Positions 41,079 through 50,189 of a stretch of DNA of 64,000 nucleotides are shown in pieces. The translations under genes were made by a program, and so were the position numbers. The notes under the pieces were generated by a model. It saw only the letters and a program-made list of their open reading frames with translations, was not told where the DNA came from and did no database searches. Origin of the DNA: JACQFK01 sp964619955 (GTDB lineage: Bacteria > Planctomycetota > MHYJ01 > JACPRB01); assembly GCA_964619955.1 (NCBI GenBank), contig CAZUJF010000015.1, forward strand, positions 51,281 to 115,280, in the 5' to 3' direction. The first letter of the stretch is position 1, and each line of letters opens with the position of its first letter.

Positions 41079-42950
41079 TCAATTCCCCGCGCCGCGGCGG
41101 GCGTAGGCGCAGAGCAGGCCGAAGTAGCGCGCGAACGCGGCGCGGTCGGGCGGGGCGAGCAGGCCCCACCACTGGCCCACCTCGCGGGCGTCCTGGACCG
41201 TCAGGTCCGCGGCCCGGAAGCCCAGGGGCGCGGCGACGTCCATCAGCGGCTTGGGCAGGCCGGGAACCGGGGCGGGGGAGCTCGCGACCTTGACGCCCTC
41301 CGTCCGTCGCTTCAGCTCCTCGATCACGTCGCTGAAGGTCTGGAACTTCTGCACGGTCTCCAGCGCGAGCGCTTCGATCTGCTTCGTGGCCGCCTCCACG
41401 ACGGCGCCCGAGATGACCGGCGCGGGGCCTCCCGGCGTCGCGGGAAGGGGCCCGCTCAGCACCGGACGCGGGATGCCCAGCTCGCGGCGCGAGCGCTCGT
41501 GGGCGGCGTCCACCGTCAGGATCCGGTACGCGACGTACTCCTTCTCGAGACGCAGCCCCTTGTCCCGGCACCAGTCGAGCAGCAGCACGAGCTGGGGCGT
41601 GGAGCGCCCGGCCGCCTTGAGTTTGTCGGGGAATTCCACCGCGGCTCCACCGCCCTTGACGACATTCTTCACGTCCGCGCTCGGAATGGTGACCACCCCG
41701 AAGCGCGATTTTACCCGGACATGCTCGGGGGTTTGCTGGATGACCGTGCCCTCGACCTTGCGTCCGTCGTTGAAATGGATCACGTCGACCGCCGTGGGCT
41801 CCTTGAGCTTTCCTTCGATCTCCAGGAGCTTGGCTTTGAACTGGGCCTGCTCGGCCTCGAAGCGCGGCAGCAGGTGCTCGCCGACGCGCTCCTTGAGGAA
41901 CTGCAGGTCCGCCAGCACGCCCTGCTTGCGCACGAGCAGATCTTCCAGGTGCTTGAGGTCCTCCGGGGGGACGAAGCCCTTGTAGCCGGGCGGCAGCGCG
42001 TCGAAACGCGCCTGGACGGCGCGGAGCGAATCGGGCGAGATTTCGACGATGTCCTCGGGCGACACCGTCGAGGGCTCGGGGACCGCGGAGGCGGGCGTGC
42101 CTCCCCGCGCCTCCACGAGCAGCGCCGGATGGCGGGACATCTGGAGCAGTTCCTTCGTCTCCTCCGGGAAGTGGAGGAAGAGGGTGAGTTTCGTGCCGTT
42201 CCTCAGGACGACGGCCTGTTCCAGGGCGCCTGCGCGGAAGGTCTGCAGGAAGCCGCTGAGGAGGCGGGCGGCGTCGAGGCCGCGGAGGGGCAGCAGGTCC
42301 CGCTGGCCGAACGCCACGATCCGGTCGCCCGCGAGGAAGTAGGGTTCCAGTGGGGGCTTCTGGTTGTGCTGGGCCAGGTCGTCGAGATTCGCGCGGACGA
42401 CCCCGTCGAGCTCCAGGAGCCGGCGGAGCAGCGCCTCATGTTCCTCGGGCAGGGAGCGGAAGCGGCAGACCTCCGAAACGATCCCGGCCAGGTTGATGAG
42501 CTGGATGGTCTGGTAGATGTCCCGCTTCTTGCGGTCCAGATCCGCCGCGGCGGCGCCCGTGGGGCGGTCGGCCGCGAGGGGGGCTTCGACGGGGCCGACG
42601 GAGACAATCCGCTGCGAGGGTCGTGAGCCTGCGGATGCGCTCCCGGATCTCGGGGAGGCGGACTCCTCTTCCGGCGGCGGGCCCGAAGGGGAAAGAAGGG
42701 CGATGACGCCCCAGGTGAGGCCGCCGAGGACGACCACGGCGATGCCGAGCCCCACGCCCATCCGGTGGAGGGCGGCCTTGCGCTGGTGCTGCAGGGCGAT
42801 TTCGACCGCGGTGAAGACGGCCTGGCCGGGTTTGCGGCCGGGGATGCGGACCATGACCCGGCAGGACGGGCAGGCCACCTCGTGCCCCTGGGTGGAGTCG
42901 GGGATGAAAAACGTCCAGCTGCAGACGCAGTTCAGCGTGATTCTGGCCAT
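41079..42950 (-). CDS. Zinc-ribbon membrane-anchored protein B
   Basis: A 623-residue paralogue of protein A: MARITLNCVCSW with C8, C10, C27 and C30 as zinc ligands, a membrane helix near 65-85 (GLGIAVVVLGGLTWGVIALL), a low-complexity linker and a large extracytoplasmic part with long helices. The small beta domain VIHFNDGRKVEGTVIQQ is encoded near 41657-41791. Function unknown. GGGAGGGAG precedes the ATG. Confidence 0.75.
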   Translation of the reverse strand: MARITLNCVCSWTFFIPDSTQGHEVACPSCRVMVRIPGRKPGQAVFTAVEIALQHQRKAALHRMGVGLGIAVVVLGGLTWGVIALLSPSGPPPEEESASPRSGSASAGSRPSQRIVSVGPVEAPLAADRPTGAAAADLDRKKRDIYQTIQLINLAGIVSEVCRFRSLPEEHEALLRRLLELDGVVRANLDDLAQHNQKPPLEPYFLAGDRIVAFGQRDLLPLRGLDAARLLSGFLQTFRAGALEQAVVLRNGTKLTLFLHFPEETKELLQMSRHPALLVEARGGTPASAVPEPSTVSPEDIVEISPDSLRAVQARFDALPPGYKGFVPPEDLKHLEDLLVRKQGVLADLQFLKERVGEHLLPRFEAEQAQFKAKLLEIEGKLKEPTAVDVIHFNDGRKVEGTVIQQTPEHVRVKSRFGVVTIPSADVKNVVKGGGAAVEFPDKLKAAGRSTPQLVLLLDWCRDKGLRLEKEYVAYRILTVDAAHERSRRELGIPRPVLSGPLPATPGGPAPVISGAVVEAATKQIEALALETVQKFQTFSDVIEELKRRTEGVKVASSPAPVPGLPKPLMDVAAPLGFRAADLTVQDAREVGQWWGLLAPPDRAAFARYFGLLCAYARRGAGN

Positions 42951-43007
42951 GTGGACTCGCTCCCTCCCTGTTCTCTGAATACTACACTATGAGACGCCGG
43001 GTGTGAA

Positions 43008-45200
43008 CTACTTGAGGCTTCCGATGTGGGCGCGCCACTCCGCCTCGACGGCGGCGAGGGGTTTCCCGAAAGTCCTCTCCAGGCCGGCGGGCGTGACGGC
43101 GTCGGTGAGCGGGAGTCCGCGGCTCAGGAGCAGGTGGGTCAGCGCCCAGGCTTCGGCGCAGACCAGCGAGCGCCGGGGCAGCACGCCGTCGTGGGGAACC
43201 GCGAAGAACTCGGAGCCTCCGGCCAGCAGCCGTTCCAGGGGAATGAGCTGGTTCCGGGACGCCGCCTCCCGCAGCAGCGTCAGGTGCGCCGGATGCGCCC
43301 CTCCCGGGAGCCAGTCGCCGTTTTCCACGGCGCAGCGTTCGTAATAGGAGGCGAGCCCTTCGTTCAGCCAGAGCGGCAGGGCGGCGGCGTCCGGTCCGTC
43401 CAGGTGCGTGAGCGCGTAGGCGTGGAAGACCTCGTGCTGGATCACCTCCAGGAGCTCGCGGGTGGGGCCCGTGAGGATCTTCCGGCTTCGGCGCTGCGTT
43501 TCCGCGGCCTCCTCCAGGCTCCGGGCCGCGAGACGCCGCCGCTCCGACAACCGCTCGCGCTCCTTCTTCTCCCAGACTTTCAACTCTTCGAAGGCCTGGC
43601 GCTTGGCCCTTTCGAGTTCCACCTGCACCTTGGCATCGTCGCCGGGGGAGTTCCGGCGCATGTCGCCGGCCCTCCGCTCGATCTCGTTCTTGCGGTCCTT
43701 CAGCTGCTTCTCGAAGGCCTCATCGGCCGCTTTCAGGGAGGCCTGCGTCTCCTCGAGGCGGCGCCCGGCCTGCTCGAAGTCGGTCCGGGCGGCCGTGATT
43801 TCGTCCGAGGCGAGGGGATTGACGGCGACGACGACGCCCAGATCGGGGTCGAAGGGAAGGTTCCCCGCGGCGATGCCGTCCCGGAAGCGGGTGAGATCGG
43901 CGGTCAAACCGAAGAGGAAGACGGGGATTTTCAGGGGCTCGTTCCTGCGGACGCGGAAGCGGCGCCGCAGGGCCGCCAGGGCATCCTCGAGCGTGAGGGC
44001 CGCCTCGCGGGTGACGGACTCCTCCAGCGTGGTGTAGAGCTCGAAGTGGGCGCCCTGGACGCGGAGCCCGCTCAAGCCGAGGAAGTCCGCCGGAAACACG
44101 TTGAACCCGGCGAGCGCGTCGCGGAGACGCTGGGGGCGGGCGGCGGCGGCGGCCATGCGCTCCGCGAGCCGGGGCCGGGCCGCTTCAGGCACCCGCTCTG
44201 CGCGGACGATCTCGCTCCGGGGGAGCGTGAGCCGCGCCAGACCCGCCGCCTCGCCGCGGGGTCCGCGCAGCAGGGTGTCCAGCGTGATCCCGGTTTCCTT
44301 CTCCTCGAGGATGCGGCCCTCCTTGCGCGATCCATCCTTGAGGTGGACGACGTCCAGCGGTTCGGGCGCGGAGGCCGGCGGGGCATCGAGCCTCAGAGCC
44401 GGGAGCGGGGGCGGCTTCGGCGGCGGGGGCGGGGCGGGAGGGGGCGGCACCGGGGCAGGCTGCGGCGCCGGCAGCTTCAGGGCGAGCGTCCTCAGAGCGT
44501 CCGCATCCGCGCCGGGCGGGAGGTCCAGCGTGTAATCCAGGCCGGCGCGCCGCACCTGGATGCGGAGGGGGGCGGCGGGTCCGGCGCGGAGGCGCTGCTG
44601 GACGGCTTCGTGGAATTCCTGGGGACGGGTGGCGGGGATCCCGTCCAGGGCGAGGACGGTGTCGTGCGGGCGCACCCGCTCCGGAAGCACCGCGAGCCCG
44701 GAAAGTTTCGCCAGGCGCTGGAGTTCCTGTTCGCCCCCGTGGATCTGTTCCTGCAGGGCGCTGCGGGCGCTCTCCATCGTGCGGGACGCCAGCACCGCCG
44801 TCACGAGCGCCGCCGCGGTGTTCCAGTCCGCGAGCTTCCGGATCCGCTTGTCCTCGACCGGCCGGGGAAGCGGCGTCGTCGTGACCGGCTTCAAGGAGAT
44901 CGGGGCGGGGGGTCTGTCCTGCAACGGCGGCAGGAGATCGGGCGCGGAACGCCTTCTCCCCGTGAAGAAGACCACCAGGAGGACGAGCGCCGCGGCCACG
45001 ACGAGTCCTCCCGCGGCGAGCAGCACGACGGGATAGAGGGGGCGCTGGAGCTGCGGCGGGAGCAGGGGAGGCGTCCCGGTCTGGGTCGGCGGCTCCGTCG
45101 ACACGGATTCGCCGCAGCCGGGGCAGGGGACGCGCGGCGGGTGGAGTTCCGGGACGAGGAAGGCGGCGCCGCACGCGCAGATCAGCCGCTTTTTGCCCAT
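43008..45200 (-). CDS. Zinc-ribbon membrane protein C with PDZ-like and gluzincin peptidase domains
   Basis: A 730-residue protein starting MGKKRLICACG, with C8-x-C10 and C26-x2-C29 as in proteins A and B. A helix (VVLLAAGGLVVAAALVLLVV) is followed by a PDZ-like domain (VRPHDTVLALDGIPATRPQE), the small beta domain VVHLKDGSRKEGRILEE, a coiled-coil region rich in Glu/Arg, and a C-terminal DUF1570-like metallopeptidase with HEVFHAY and the downstream Glu in NEGLASYYE. It is likely an envelope protease. I choose ATG 45200 over ATG 45209 because the TATAAT lies only 2 nt before the latter. Confidence 0.75.
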   Translation of the reverse strand: MGKKRLICACGAAFLVPELHPPRVPCPGCGESVSTEPPTQTGTPPLLPPQLQRPLYPVVLLAAGGLVVAAALVLLVVFFTGRRRSAPDLLPPLQDRPPAPISLKPVTTTPLPRPVEDKRIRKLADWNTAAALVTAVLASRTMESARSALQEQIHGGEQELQRLAKLSGLAVLPERVRPHDTVLALDGIPATRPQEFHEAVQQRLRAGPAAPLRIQVRRAGLDYTLDLPPGADADALRTLALKLPAPQPAPVPPPPAPPPPPKPPPLPALRLDAPPASAPEPLDVVHLKDGSRKEGRILEEKETGITLDTLLRGPRGEAAGLARLTLPRSEIVRAERVPEAARPRLAERMAAAAARPQRLRDALAGFNVFPADFLGLSGLRVQGAHFELYTTLEESVTREAALTLEDALAALRRRFRVRRNEPLKIPVFLFGLTADLTRFRDGIAAGNLPFDPDLGVVVAVNPLASDEITAARTDFEQAGRRLEETQASLKAADEAFEKQLKDRKNEIERRAGDMRRNSPGDDAKVQVELERAKRQAFEELKVWEKKERERLSERRRLAARSLEEAAETQRRSRKILTGPTRELLEVIQHEVFHAYALTHLDGPDAAALPLWLNEGLASYYERCAVENGDWLPGGAHPAHLTLLREAASRNQLIPLERLLAGGSEFFAVPHDGVLPRRSLVCAEAWALTHLLLSRGLPLTDAVTPAGLERTFGKPLAAVEAEWRAHIGSLK

Positions 45201-45211
45201 GTTCTCCATGG

Positions 45212-45217
45212 ATTATA
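45212..45217 (-). promoter_or_regulatory. -10 box TATAAT for zinc-ribbon protein C
   Basis: TATAAT on the minus strand ends 11 nt before ATG 45200, predicting a leader of only a few bases. It lies inside the 3' end of the upstream metalloprotease gene's spacer. Confidence 0.5.
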
Positions 45218-45224
45218 CGGCGGT

Positions 45225-45953
45225 TTACTTCCTGGGGAGCGATTCGAGGGCTTTCGATTTGACGGGCGATTCGCCGGGCAGCGTGGAAAGAAGAGCCGCC
45301 TGGCCGCGCTCCAGGGCCTGCTGGGGGCTCCAGGTCCAGTCCTGGAGCAGCGCCCAGCGGCGCACCCGGTCGATCTCGTCGTCGTTCAGGGACCATCCGG
45401 TGGTGCCGGAGGCCATCAGATTGATCGTGTCCTGCCGGTGCGGCAGGCCGAAGGCATGCCCGATCTCGTGGGACGTGACGCGGGGAAGCGGTTCGTCCAC
45501 GCCGCCGCGGACGCGGCGCAAGGCGGCCGCGTCCTTGACGAGAATCGCATCCGCCCCGAAGTAGACTCCGTTGACGGGGAGCTGATGCACGTAGTAGACG
45601 TGGAGGCGGCCGGGCTCGCGCAGCGCGGGCCGCACCGCCTTGAAATCCGCGAGGCGCTCCGCTTCGAAGTCCGGAGGCACGACGGCCTCCTCCTCGACGA
45701 TCGCGTCGACCGCCAGGGCGATGCCCGCGCGATTCCAGATGCGGTTGACCTTCCCAAAAATCCGGCGGATGTCGTCGTCCTTGAGCCGGCAGTGGAGGGC
45801 GTCCACGTCGGGGCTGCGGAGCCGGTGGACCTTGACGGGCACGATGCGGAACTCCTCGAAGGCGCAGGTCCGGGTGGCTTCGTGGACGGCGGGGTCGAAG
45901 GGGACGTCCTGGGCCAGGAGCGCGCAGCAGACGGCGGCGCCGAGCGCCTTCAA
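45225..45953 (-). CDS. Secreted metzincin-like zinc metalloprotease
   Basis: A 242-residue protein starting at TTG 45953, which overlaps the selD stop (TTGA). A short signal peptide (ALGAAVCCALLAQDVP) is followed by a peptidase domain. The zinc motif HEIGHAFGLPH matches HExxHxxGxxH, and LMASG downstream is a plausible Met-turn, so it belongs with metzincins. Substrate unknown. Translational coupling to selD is odd and may only reflect compact gene packing. Confidence 0.75.
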   Translation of the reverse strand: MKALGAAVCCALLAQDVPFDPAVHEATRTCAFEEFRIVPVKVHRLRSPDVDALHCRLKDDDIRRIFGKVNRIWNRAGIALAVDAIVEEEAVVPPDFEAERLADFKAVRPALREPGRLHVYYVHQLPVNGVYFGADAILVKDAAALRRVRGGVDEPLPRVTSHEIGHAFGLPHRQDTINLMASGTTGWSLNDDEIDRVRRWALLQDWTWSPQQALERGQAALLSTLPGESPVKSKALESLPRK

Positions 45954-47002
45954 CGCACGATCTCCAGGCGGGGCTTGTCCGTGGGGAACGCCTCCGCGAC
46001 GATGCGGGCGTCCGTGACGCCGCGCTCGTGGAGTTTCCTGAGGCAGGCGTCGACGTCCTTCGACTGTATCCCGAAGAAGAGCCCGCCGGAGGTCTGGGGA
46101 TCCCAGTAGAGCGCCTGTTCGCCGGGACTGAAGTCCCCCTGGAAGGTGATGCCGCCGGCGACCAGTTCCTTGTTGGGTCCGCTGAGGCCGGTGCTGAGGC
46201 CCTGGTTGAGCAGTTCGAGGGAGCGCGGGAATTTCGGCACCTGGCGGTCGAAGTGGCGGATGCCGAGCTTCGAGGCGCGGGCCATGCTGAGGGTGTGTCC
46301 GGCGAGCCCGAAGCCGGTGATGTCGGTCGCGCCCCGCGCGTCGAATTCCATCATGGTCTCGCAGGCGATCCGGTTCAACTCCGCCATCTTCAACGCAACC
46401 GGCCGGAATTCGTCCATCGTCACGAGGCCCTTCTTGGAGCCGGTGATGTAGACGCCGCTGCCGACGGGTTTCGTGAGGATGAACTTGTCCCCCGGCCTCG
46501 CCCCGGAATTGGGGGTGTAGTGTTTCGGGCTGACCATGCCGGTGACGGAAAGGCCGTATTTGAGCTCGTCGTCCTTGACCGTGTGACCGCCGACCAGGAT
46601 CGCACCCGCCTCGTGGGTCTTGTCGAGCCCGCCCTGCAGGACCTTCGTGAGGAGGTCCACGCCGGCGGCCACGGGGAACATGCAGAGGTTTAGGACGGCG
46701 AAGGGTTTCCCGCCCATGGCGTACACGTCGCTGATGGAATTGGCGGCGGCGACCTGGCCGAAGAGGAACGGGTCGTCGATGAACGGCGTGATGAAGTCGG
46801 CGGTGAGCACCAGCGCCTGTTCGTCGTTGATCCTGTAGACGGCGGCGTCGTCGTTCGTCTCGACGCCGACGAGCAGGCTGGGATTGCGCCGGAAGTCGAG
46901 TTTGCTGAAAAGCCCCTGCAAGTCCAACGGACTCAGTTTGCCCGCTCAGCCGCCGCTCTTGGCGAAGGTGCGGGGGTCGAGGCCGCTGTCGCAGGAGGAC
47001 AT
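45950..47002 (-). CDS. selD: Selenophosphate synthase SelD, itself a selenoprotein
   Basis: Read with UGA at 46946-46948 as Sec, this is a 350-residue SelD making selenophosphate, the selenium donor for Sec and selenouridine. The start MSSCDSGLDPRTFAKSGG is followed by U19-A-G-K-L-S-P, where Cys-type SelDs have C-A-x-K. The rest is intact: VGVETNDDAAVYRI, AAANSISDVYAMGGKP, ILVGGHTVKDDELKYG and DPQTSGGLFFGI. GAGGAG lies upstream of ATG 47002. Starting at the internal ATG 46927 would remove the active-site loop. selA, selB and selC are not in the window. Confidence 0.93.
46916..46936 (-). ncRNA. Candidate bacterial SECIS hairpin in selD
   Basis: AGTCC-GTT-GGACT (46933-46921) forms a perfect 5-bp stem with loop GUU. 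CUG and CAG outside it can extend the stem across a two-base UG bulge. The loop G lies 17 nt after the UGA, within the usual bacterial range. Confidence 0.5.
46946..46948 (-). other. In-frame UGA, predicted Sec19 of SelD
   Basis: The codon lies between SGG and AGKLSP, the position occupied by Cys or Sec across SelD proteins. Confidence 0.9.
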
Positions 47003-47088
47003 GATAGGGGCTCCTCGAAGGTTTCAGGTCCGGGAACGATCCAAGTCTAGCGCCCCGGCGGCCTCTTTCCATCCCCCATTTCGTATGG

Positions 47089-47094
47089 TATACT
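47089..47094 (+). promoter_or_regulatory. -10 box TATACT, near-leaderless type
   Basis: TATACT ends 10 nt before ATG 47105. No ribosome site is visible. Confidence 0.45.
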
Positions 47095-47104
47095 GCATTG
47101 AACG

Positions 47105-47533
47105 ATGGGCGGAATACTGGCGAAGGTCCGGTGCATGTGCGGCCGGCTGCATTCGCTCGGGTGGAAGCGGGCGATGGACGGCCTGGGGGTCGCGCATTGG
47201 CGCTGCACGGATTGCCGCCGCCGTTTCGTCCTCACGTATCAGGAGCCCGAATCCTTCGTGCCGATCTATCTCGACCCGGGGGTTCGTTCGGTCGAGCCCC
47301 GGGAGACGGGCGCCTCGAACCCGCTCAAGAACGTCAAGACCCCTCAGCCCCCGCCGGCGATCGAGTTCGGCTGCCGCTGCGGGGAACGGCTGACCGCCCA
47401 TTCCTGGATGTACGGCGGCACCACGACGTGCTCCAGCTGCCGGGGGTCCATCCTCATGGTCCTTTGCTACCACACCCGGGAGAAGCGCTTCGTGATCCGG
47501 CCCGAATACCCGCACACCGCCGTTCAGGCTTGA
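47105..47533 (+). CDS. Small protein with two CxC...CxxC zinc ribbons
   Basis: A 142-residue soluble protein. Two ribbon motifs are visible: RCMCGRLH ... RCTDCRRRF and GCRCGERL ... TCSSCRGSIL. Both use the same CxC...CxxC spacing type as the zinc-ribbon membrane proteins A-C. No other domain, signal peptide or helix. It is divergent from selD. Function unknown; it could be an adaptor for those proteins. Confidence 0.7.
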   Translation: MGGILAKVRCMCGRLHSLGWKRAMDGLGVAHWRCTDCRRRFVLTYQEPESFVPIYLDPGVRSVEPRETGASNPLKNVKTPQPPPAIEFGCRCGERLTAHSWMYGGTTTCSSCRGSILMVLCYHTREKRFVIRPEYPHTAVQA

Positions 47534-47655
47534 ACGGGAAGCGTCGATATTCTGTCGGGAATTGTTTCCGCTCCGCCTCCGCGGTCGTACTATAGGCGGA
47601 ACGTCAACCCTGTGATGGGATCGGGTGCTGGGGTAACTCATAGGAGACCACGCGC

Positions 47656-48918
47656 ATGAGCCAGGGCAAAATCAGCCGCCGGGACTTCGTCAAGGCGGGC
47701 GGGGGCACGGCGGGCGCCGCGTTCCTGTCCAACATCCCTCTGGTCCACGCCTCGGGCCAGGAGCAGACCATTTCCGTCGGCCTCATCGGCTGCGGCGGGC
47801 GCGGCACGGGCGCCGCGGAGAACTGCCTGGAGTCGTCTTCGAACGTGCGCCTGGTCGCGATGGGCGACATGTTCGAGGACCGACTGAAGGGCTCCCGGAA
47901 GAGCCTCTCCAAGAAGGAGGGCTACAAGGTCGAGGACGACCACGTCTTCACCGGCTTCGACGCGTACAAGAAGGTCCTCGAGAGCGGCGTCGACATGGTC
48001 ATCCTCGCGACGCCCCCCGGCTTCCGCCCCTACCACTTCAAGGCGGCGGTCGAGGCGGGCAAGCACATCTTCTTCGAGAAGCCGGTGGCCGTGGACCCCT
48101 TCGGCGTGCGTCTCGTGATGGAGTACGGGAAGATCGCGAAGGAAAAGAAGCTCGCGGTCGTCGCGGGCACGCAGCGCCGCCACCAGAAGTCCTACGTGGA
48201 GACGATGCAGAAGATCCACGAGGGCGGCATCGGCGACATCGTCGCGGCGCGCTGCTACTGGAACGGCGGGGGCGTCTGGGTCAACCCCCGCCGCGAGGGC
48301 CAGACCGACGTGGAGTATCAGCTTCGCAACTGGTACTACTACACCTGGCTGGGCGGCGACCACATCGTCGAGCAGCACATCCACAATCTGGACGTCGTGA
48401 ACTGGGCGCTCAAGGGCCATCCGGTGCGCGCGCTGGCCGTCGGCGGCCGGCAGGTGCGCACGGAGCCCCAGTTCGGGCACATCTACGACCACTTCGGCGT
48501 GGACTTCGAGTATCCGAACGGCGTGCACGTGCATTCCATGTGCCGGCACTGGAACAACCTGCCGAGCAACGTCAGCGAGGCGTTTGTCGGCACGAAGGGC
48601 AAGAGCAGCGGCTCGAACGGCCTTTACGACCACGCGGGCAAGCAGCTCTGGAAGCCCGAGGGCGGCGGCAAGAACCCGTATGTGCAGGAGCACACGGATC
48701 TCATCGCGTCGATCCGCAAGGGCGAACCCCTCAACGAGGCCCATCAGGTCGCGGAGAGCACGCTGGTGGCCATCATGGGCCGCGAGGCGGCGTACACCGG
48801 CCAGATCGTCGAGTGGGACAAGTTCCTGGCGTCGGATCTGAAGATGATGCCGGACAAGCTGGACATGAACACGCCGATGCCGGAGCCCAAGGTCGCGACT
48901 CCGGGCAAGAAGGCTTGA
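47656..48918 (+). CDS. Gfo/Idh/MocA family oxidoreductase with Tat signal (paralogue 1)
   Basis: A 420-residue NAD(P)-dependent oxidoreductase of the Gfo/Idh/MocA family, usually acting on sugars or cyclitols. The twin-arginine leader is ISRRDFVKAGGGTAGAAF. The Rossmann motif is VGLIGCGGRGTGAAEN, followed by the EKP block FFEKPVAVDPFGVR. The substrate-side His is in VEQHIHNLDVVNW. TAGGAG precedes the ATG, and TACTAT at 47588-47593 may be its -10. Two close paralogues follow at 48990 and 52303. Substrate unknown. Confidence 0.9.
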   Translation: MSQGKISRRDFVKAGGGTAGAAFLSNIPLVHASGQEQTISVGLIGCGGRGTGAAENCLESSSNVRLVAMGDMFEDRLKGSRKSLSKKEGYKVEDDHVFTGFDAYKKVLESGVDMVILATPPGFRPYHFKAAVEAGKHIFFEKPVAVDPFGVRLVMEYGKIAKEKKLAVVAGTQRRHQKSYVETMQKIHEGGIGDIVAARCYWNGGGVWVNPRREGQTDVEYQLRNWYYYTWLGGDHIVEQHIHNLDVVNWALKGHPVRALAVGGRQVRTEPQFGHIYDHFGVDFEYPNGVHVHSMCRHWNNLPSNVSEAFVGTKGKSSGSNGLYDHAGKQLWKPEGGGKNPYVQEHTDLIASIRKGEPLNEAHQVAESTLVAIMGREAAYTGQIVEWDKFLASDLKMMPDKLDMNTPMPEPKVATPGKKA

Positions 48919-48934
48919 TCCCGTAATTTCCACG

Positions 48935-48969
48935 GGGGGCGCCGGACGAGACGCTCGTCCGGCGCCCCC
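48935..48969. other. Perfect 16-bp hairpin between two Gfo/Idh genes
   Basis: An arm at 48935-48950 (GGGGGCGCCGGACGAG) pairs with 48954-48969 around the loop ACG. No T run follows, so it is not a standard terminator; it may be an mRNA-stabilising or attenuating element between co-transcribed genes. Confidence 0.7.
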
Positions 48970-48989
48970 GCCGTGTTTCAGGAGGGCGC

Positions 48990-50183
48990 ATGCTCGAAAT
49001 CCCCTTCGTCCATGGCGGGGCCCAGGACCCCACGATCAAGGTGGGGCTCATCGGCTGCGGGGGCCGGGGCACCGGCGCCGCGCAGAACGTCCTGGAGTCC
49101 TCCGAGAACATCAGCGTCGTGGCCCTCGCGGACATCTTCCCGGACAAGGTGAAGAAGTCCCGCGAGGTCCTCGAACGGGGCAAGGATCCCGGCGTCAAGA
49201 TCTCCGACGACTGGTGCTACAGCGGCTGGGACGCCTACCAGCGGATCCTCGAGTCTCCCATCGACTACGTGATGCTCTGCCAGCCCCCCGGATTCCGGCC
49301 GCCGCATTTCGAGGCGGCCATCGCCGCGGGCAAACACGTCTTCGCGGAGAAACCCGTCGCGGTGGATCCGGTCGGCGTCCGGAAGTTCATCGCCGCGGGC
49401 GAGCTGGCGAAGACGAAGAAGCTCGGCGTGCTCCCCGGCACCAACGGCCGTCACTCGCTGATCCAGCGGGAGGCCGTCCAGCGCCTCCACGACGGCGCGA
49501 TCGGCGAGATCATCGCGGGGAGGATCTACTTCAACACGGGCTATCTCTGGGAGAACGCGCGCAAGGAAGGCGAGAGCGAGATGGAGTGGCAGATCCGGAA
49601 CTGGTACTACTTCGACTGGCTCTCCGGGGACCACATCGTCGAGCAGCACGTCCACCAGCACGACGCGGCGAACTGGGTCCTGCAGGCCCATCCCGTGCGG
49701 GCGACCGGCGTGGGCGGACGCCAGGTCCGCACCGAGGAGATCTACGGCAACATCTACGACCACTTCGACATCGACTACGAGTACCCCAACGGGGTCCATG
49801 TGATGTCGATGTGCCGCCAATGGAAGGGCGTGCCGGGCCTGGTGGGGACGGAGTGGATCGGCACGAAGGGGAGGGCCTGGCTGGCCTACGGGAACACCGA
49901 GATCCACGGTCCGAACGCCTGGAAGCCGGATTTCAAGGAGCCGTCGTCCTACGTCGTCGAGCACCGGGAATTCGTGGCGTCCATCCGCGCCGGCAAGCCG
50001 ATCAATGACGCGACGCGGATCGCGGAGAGTTCGCTGACGTCCATCATGGGCCGTGAGGCGGCCTACACGGGAAAGATCGTCGAGTGGGATGCCCTGATGA
50101 AGTCCGACCTCGACCTGTCCCCGGCGAAATACGAATACGGCCCGAACCCCGTGCGCCCCGTGCGGCGTGCGGGCAAGGTCTGA
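48990..50183 (+). CDS. Gfo/Idh/MocA family oxidoreductase without Tat signal (paralogue 2)
   Basis: A 397-residue paralogue of its neighbours. It starts MLEIPFVHGGAQDPTIKVGL and so lacks the twin-arginine leader, keeping only the region that follows it in the paralogues (IPLVHASGQEQTISVGL in paralogue 1). GLIGCGGRGTGAAQN, FAEKPVAVDPVGVRKF and VEQHVHQHDAANW are conserved. AGGAGGGCGC precedes the ATG. It is predicted cytoplasmic, whereas paralogues 1 and 3 are exported. It ends LSPAKYEYGPNPVRPV. Confidence 0.88.
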   Translation: MLEIPFVHGGAQDPTIKVGLIGCGGRGTGAAQNVLESSENISVVALADIFPDKVKKSREVLERGKDPGVKISDDWCYSGWDAYQRILESPIDYVMLCQPPGFRPPHFEAAIAAGKHVFAEKPVAVDPVGVRKFIAAGELAKTKKLGVLPGTNGRHSLIQREAVQRLHDGAIGEIIAGRIYFNTGYLWENARKEGESEMEWQIRNWYYFDWLSGDHIVEQHVHQHDAANWVLQAHPVRATGVGGRQVRTEEIYGNIYDHFDIDYEYPNGVHVMSMCRQWKGVPGLVGTEWIGTKGRAWLAYGNTEIHGPNAWKPDFKEPSSYVVEHREFVASIRAGKPINDATRIAESSLTSIMGREAAYTGKIVEWDALMKSDLDLSPAKYEYGPNPVRPVRRAGKV

Positions 50184-50189
50184 GCCGGA

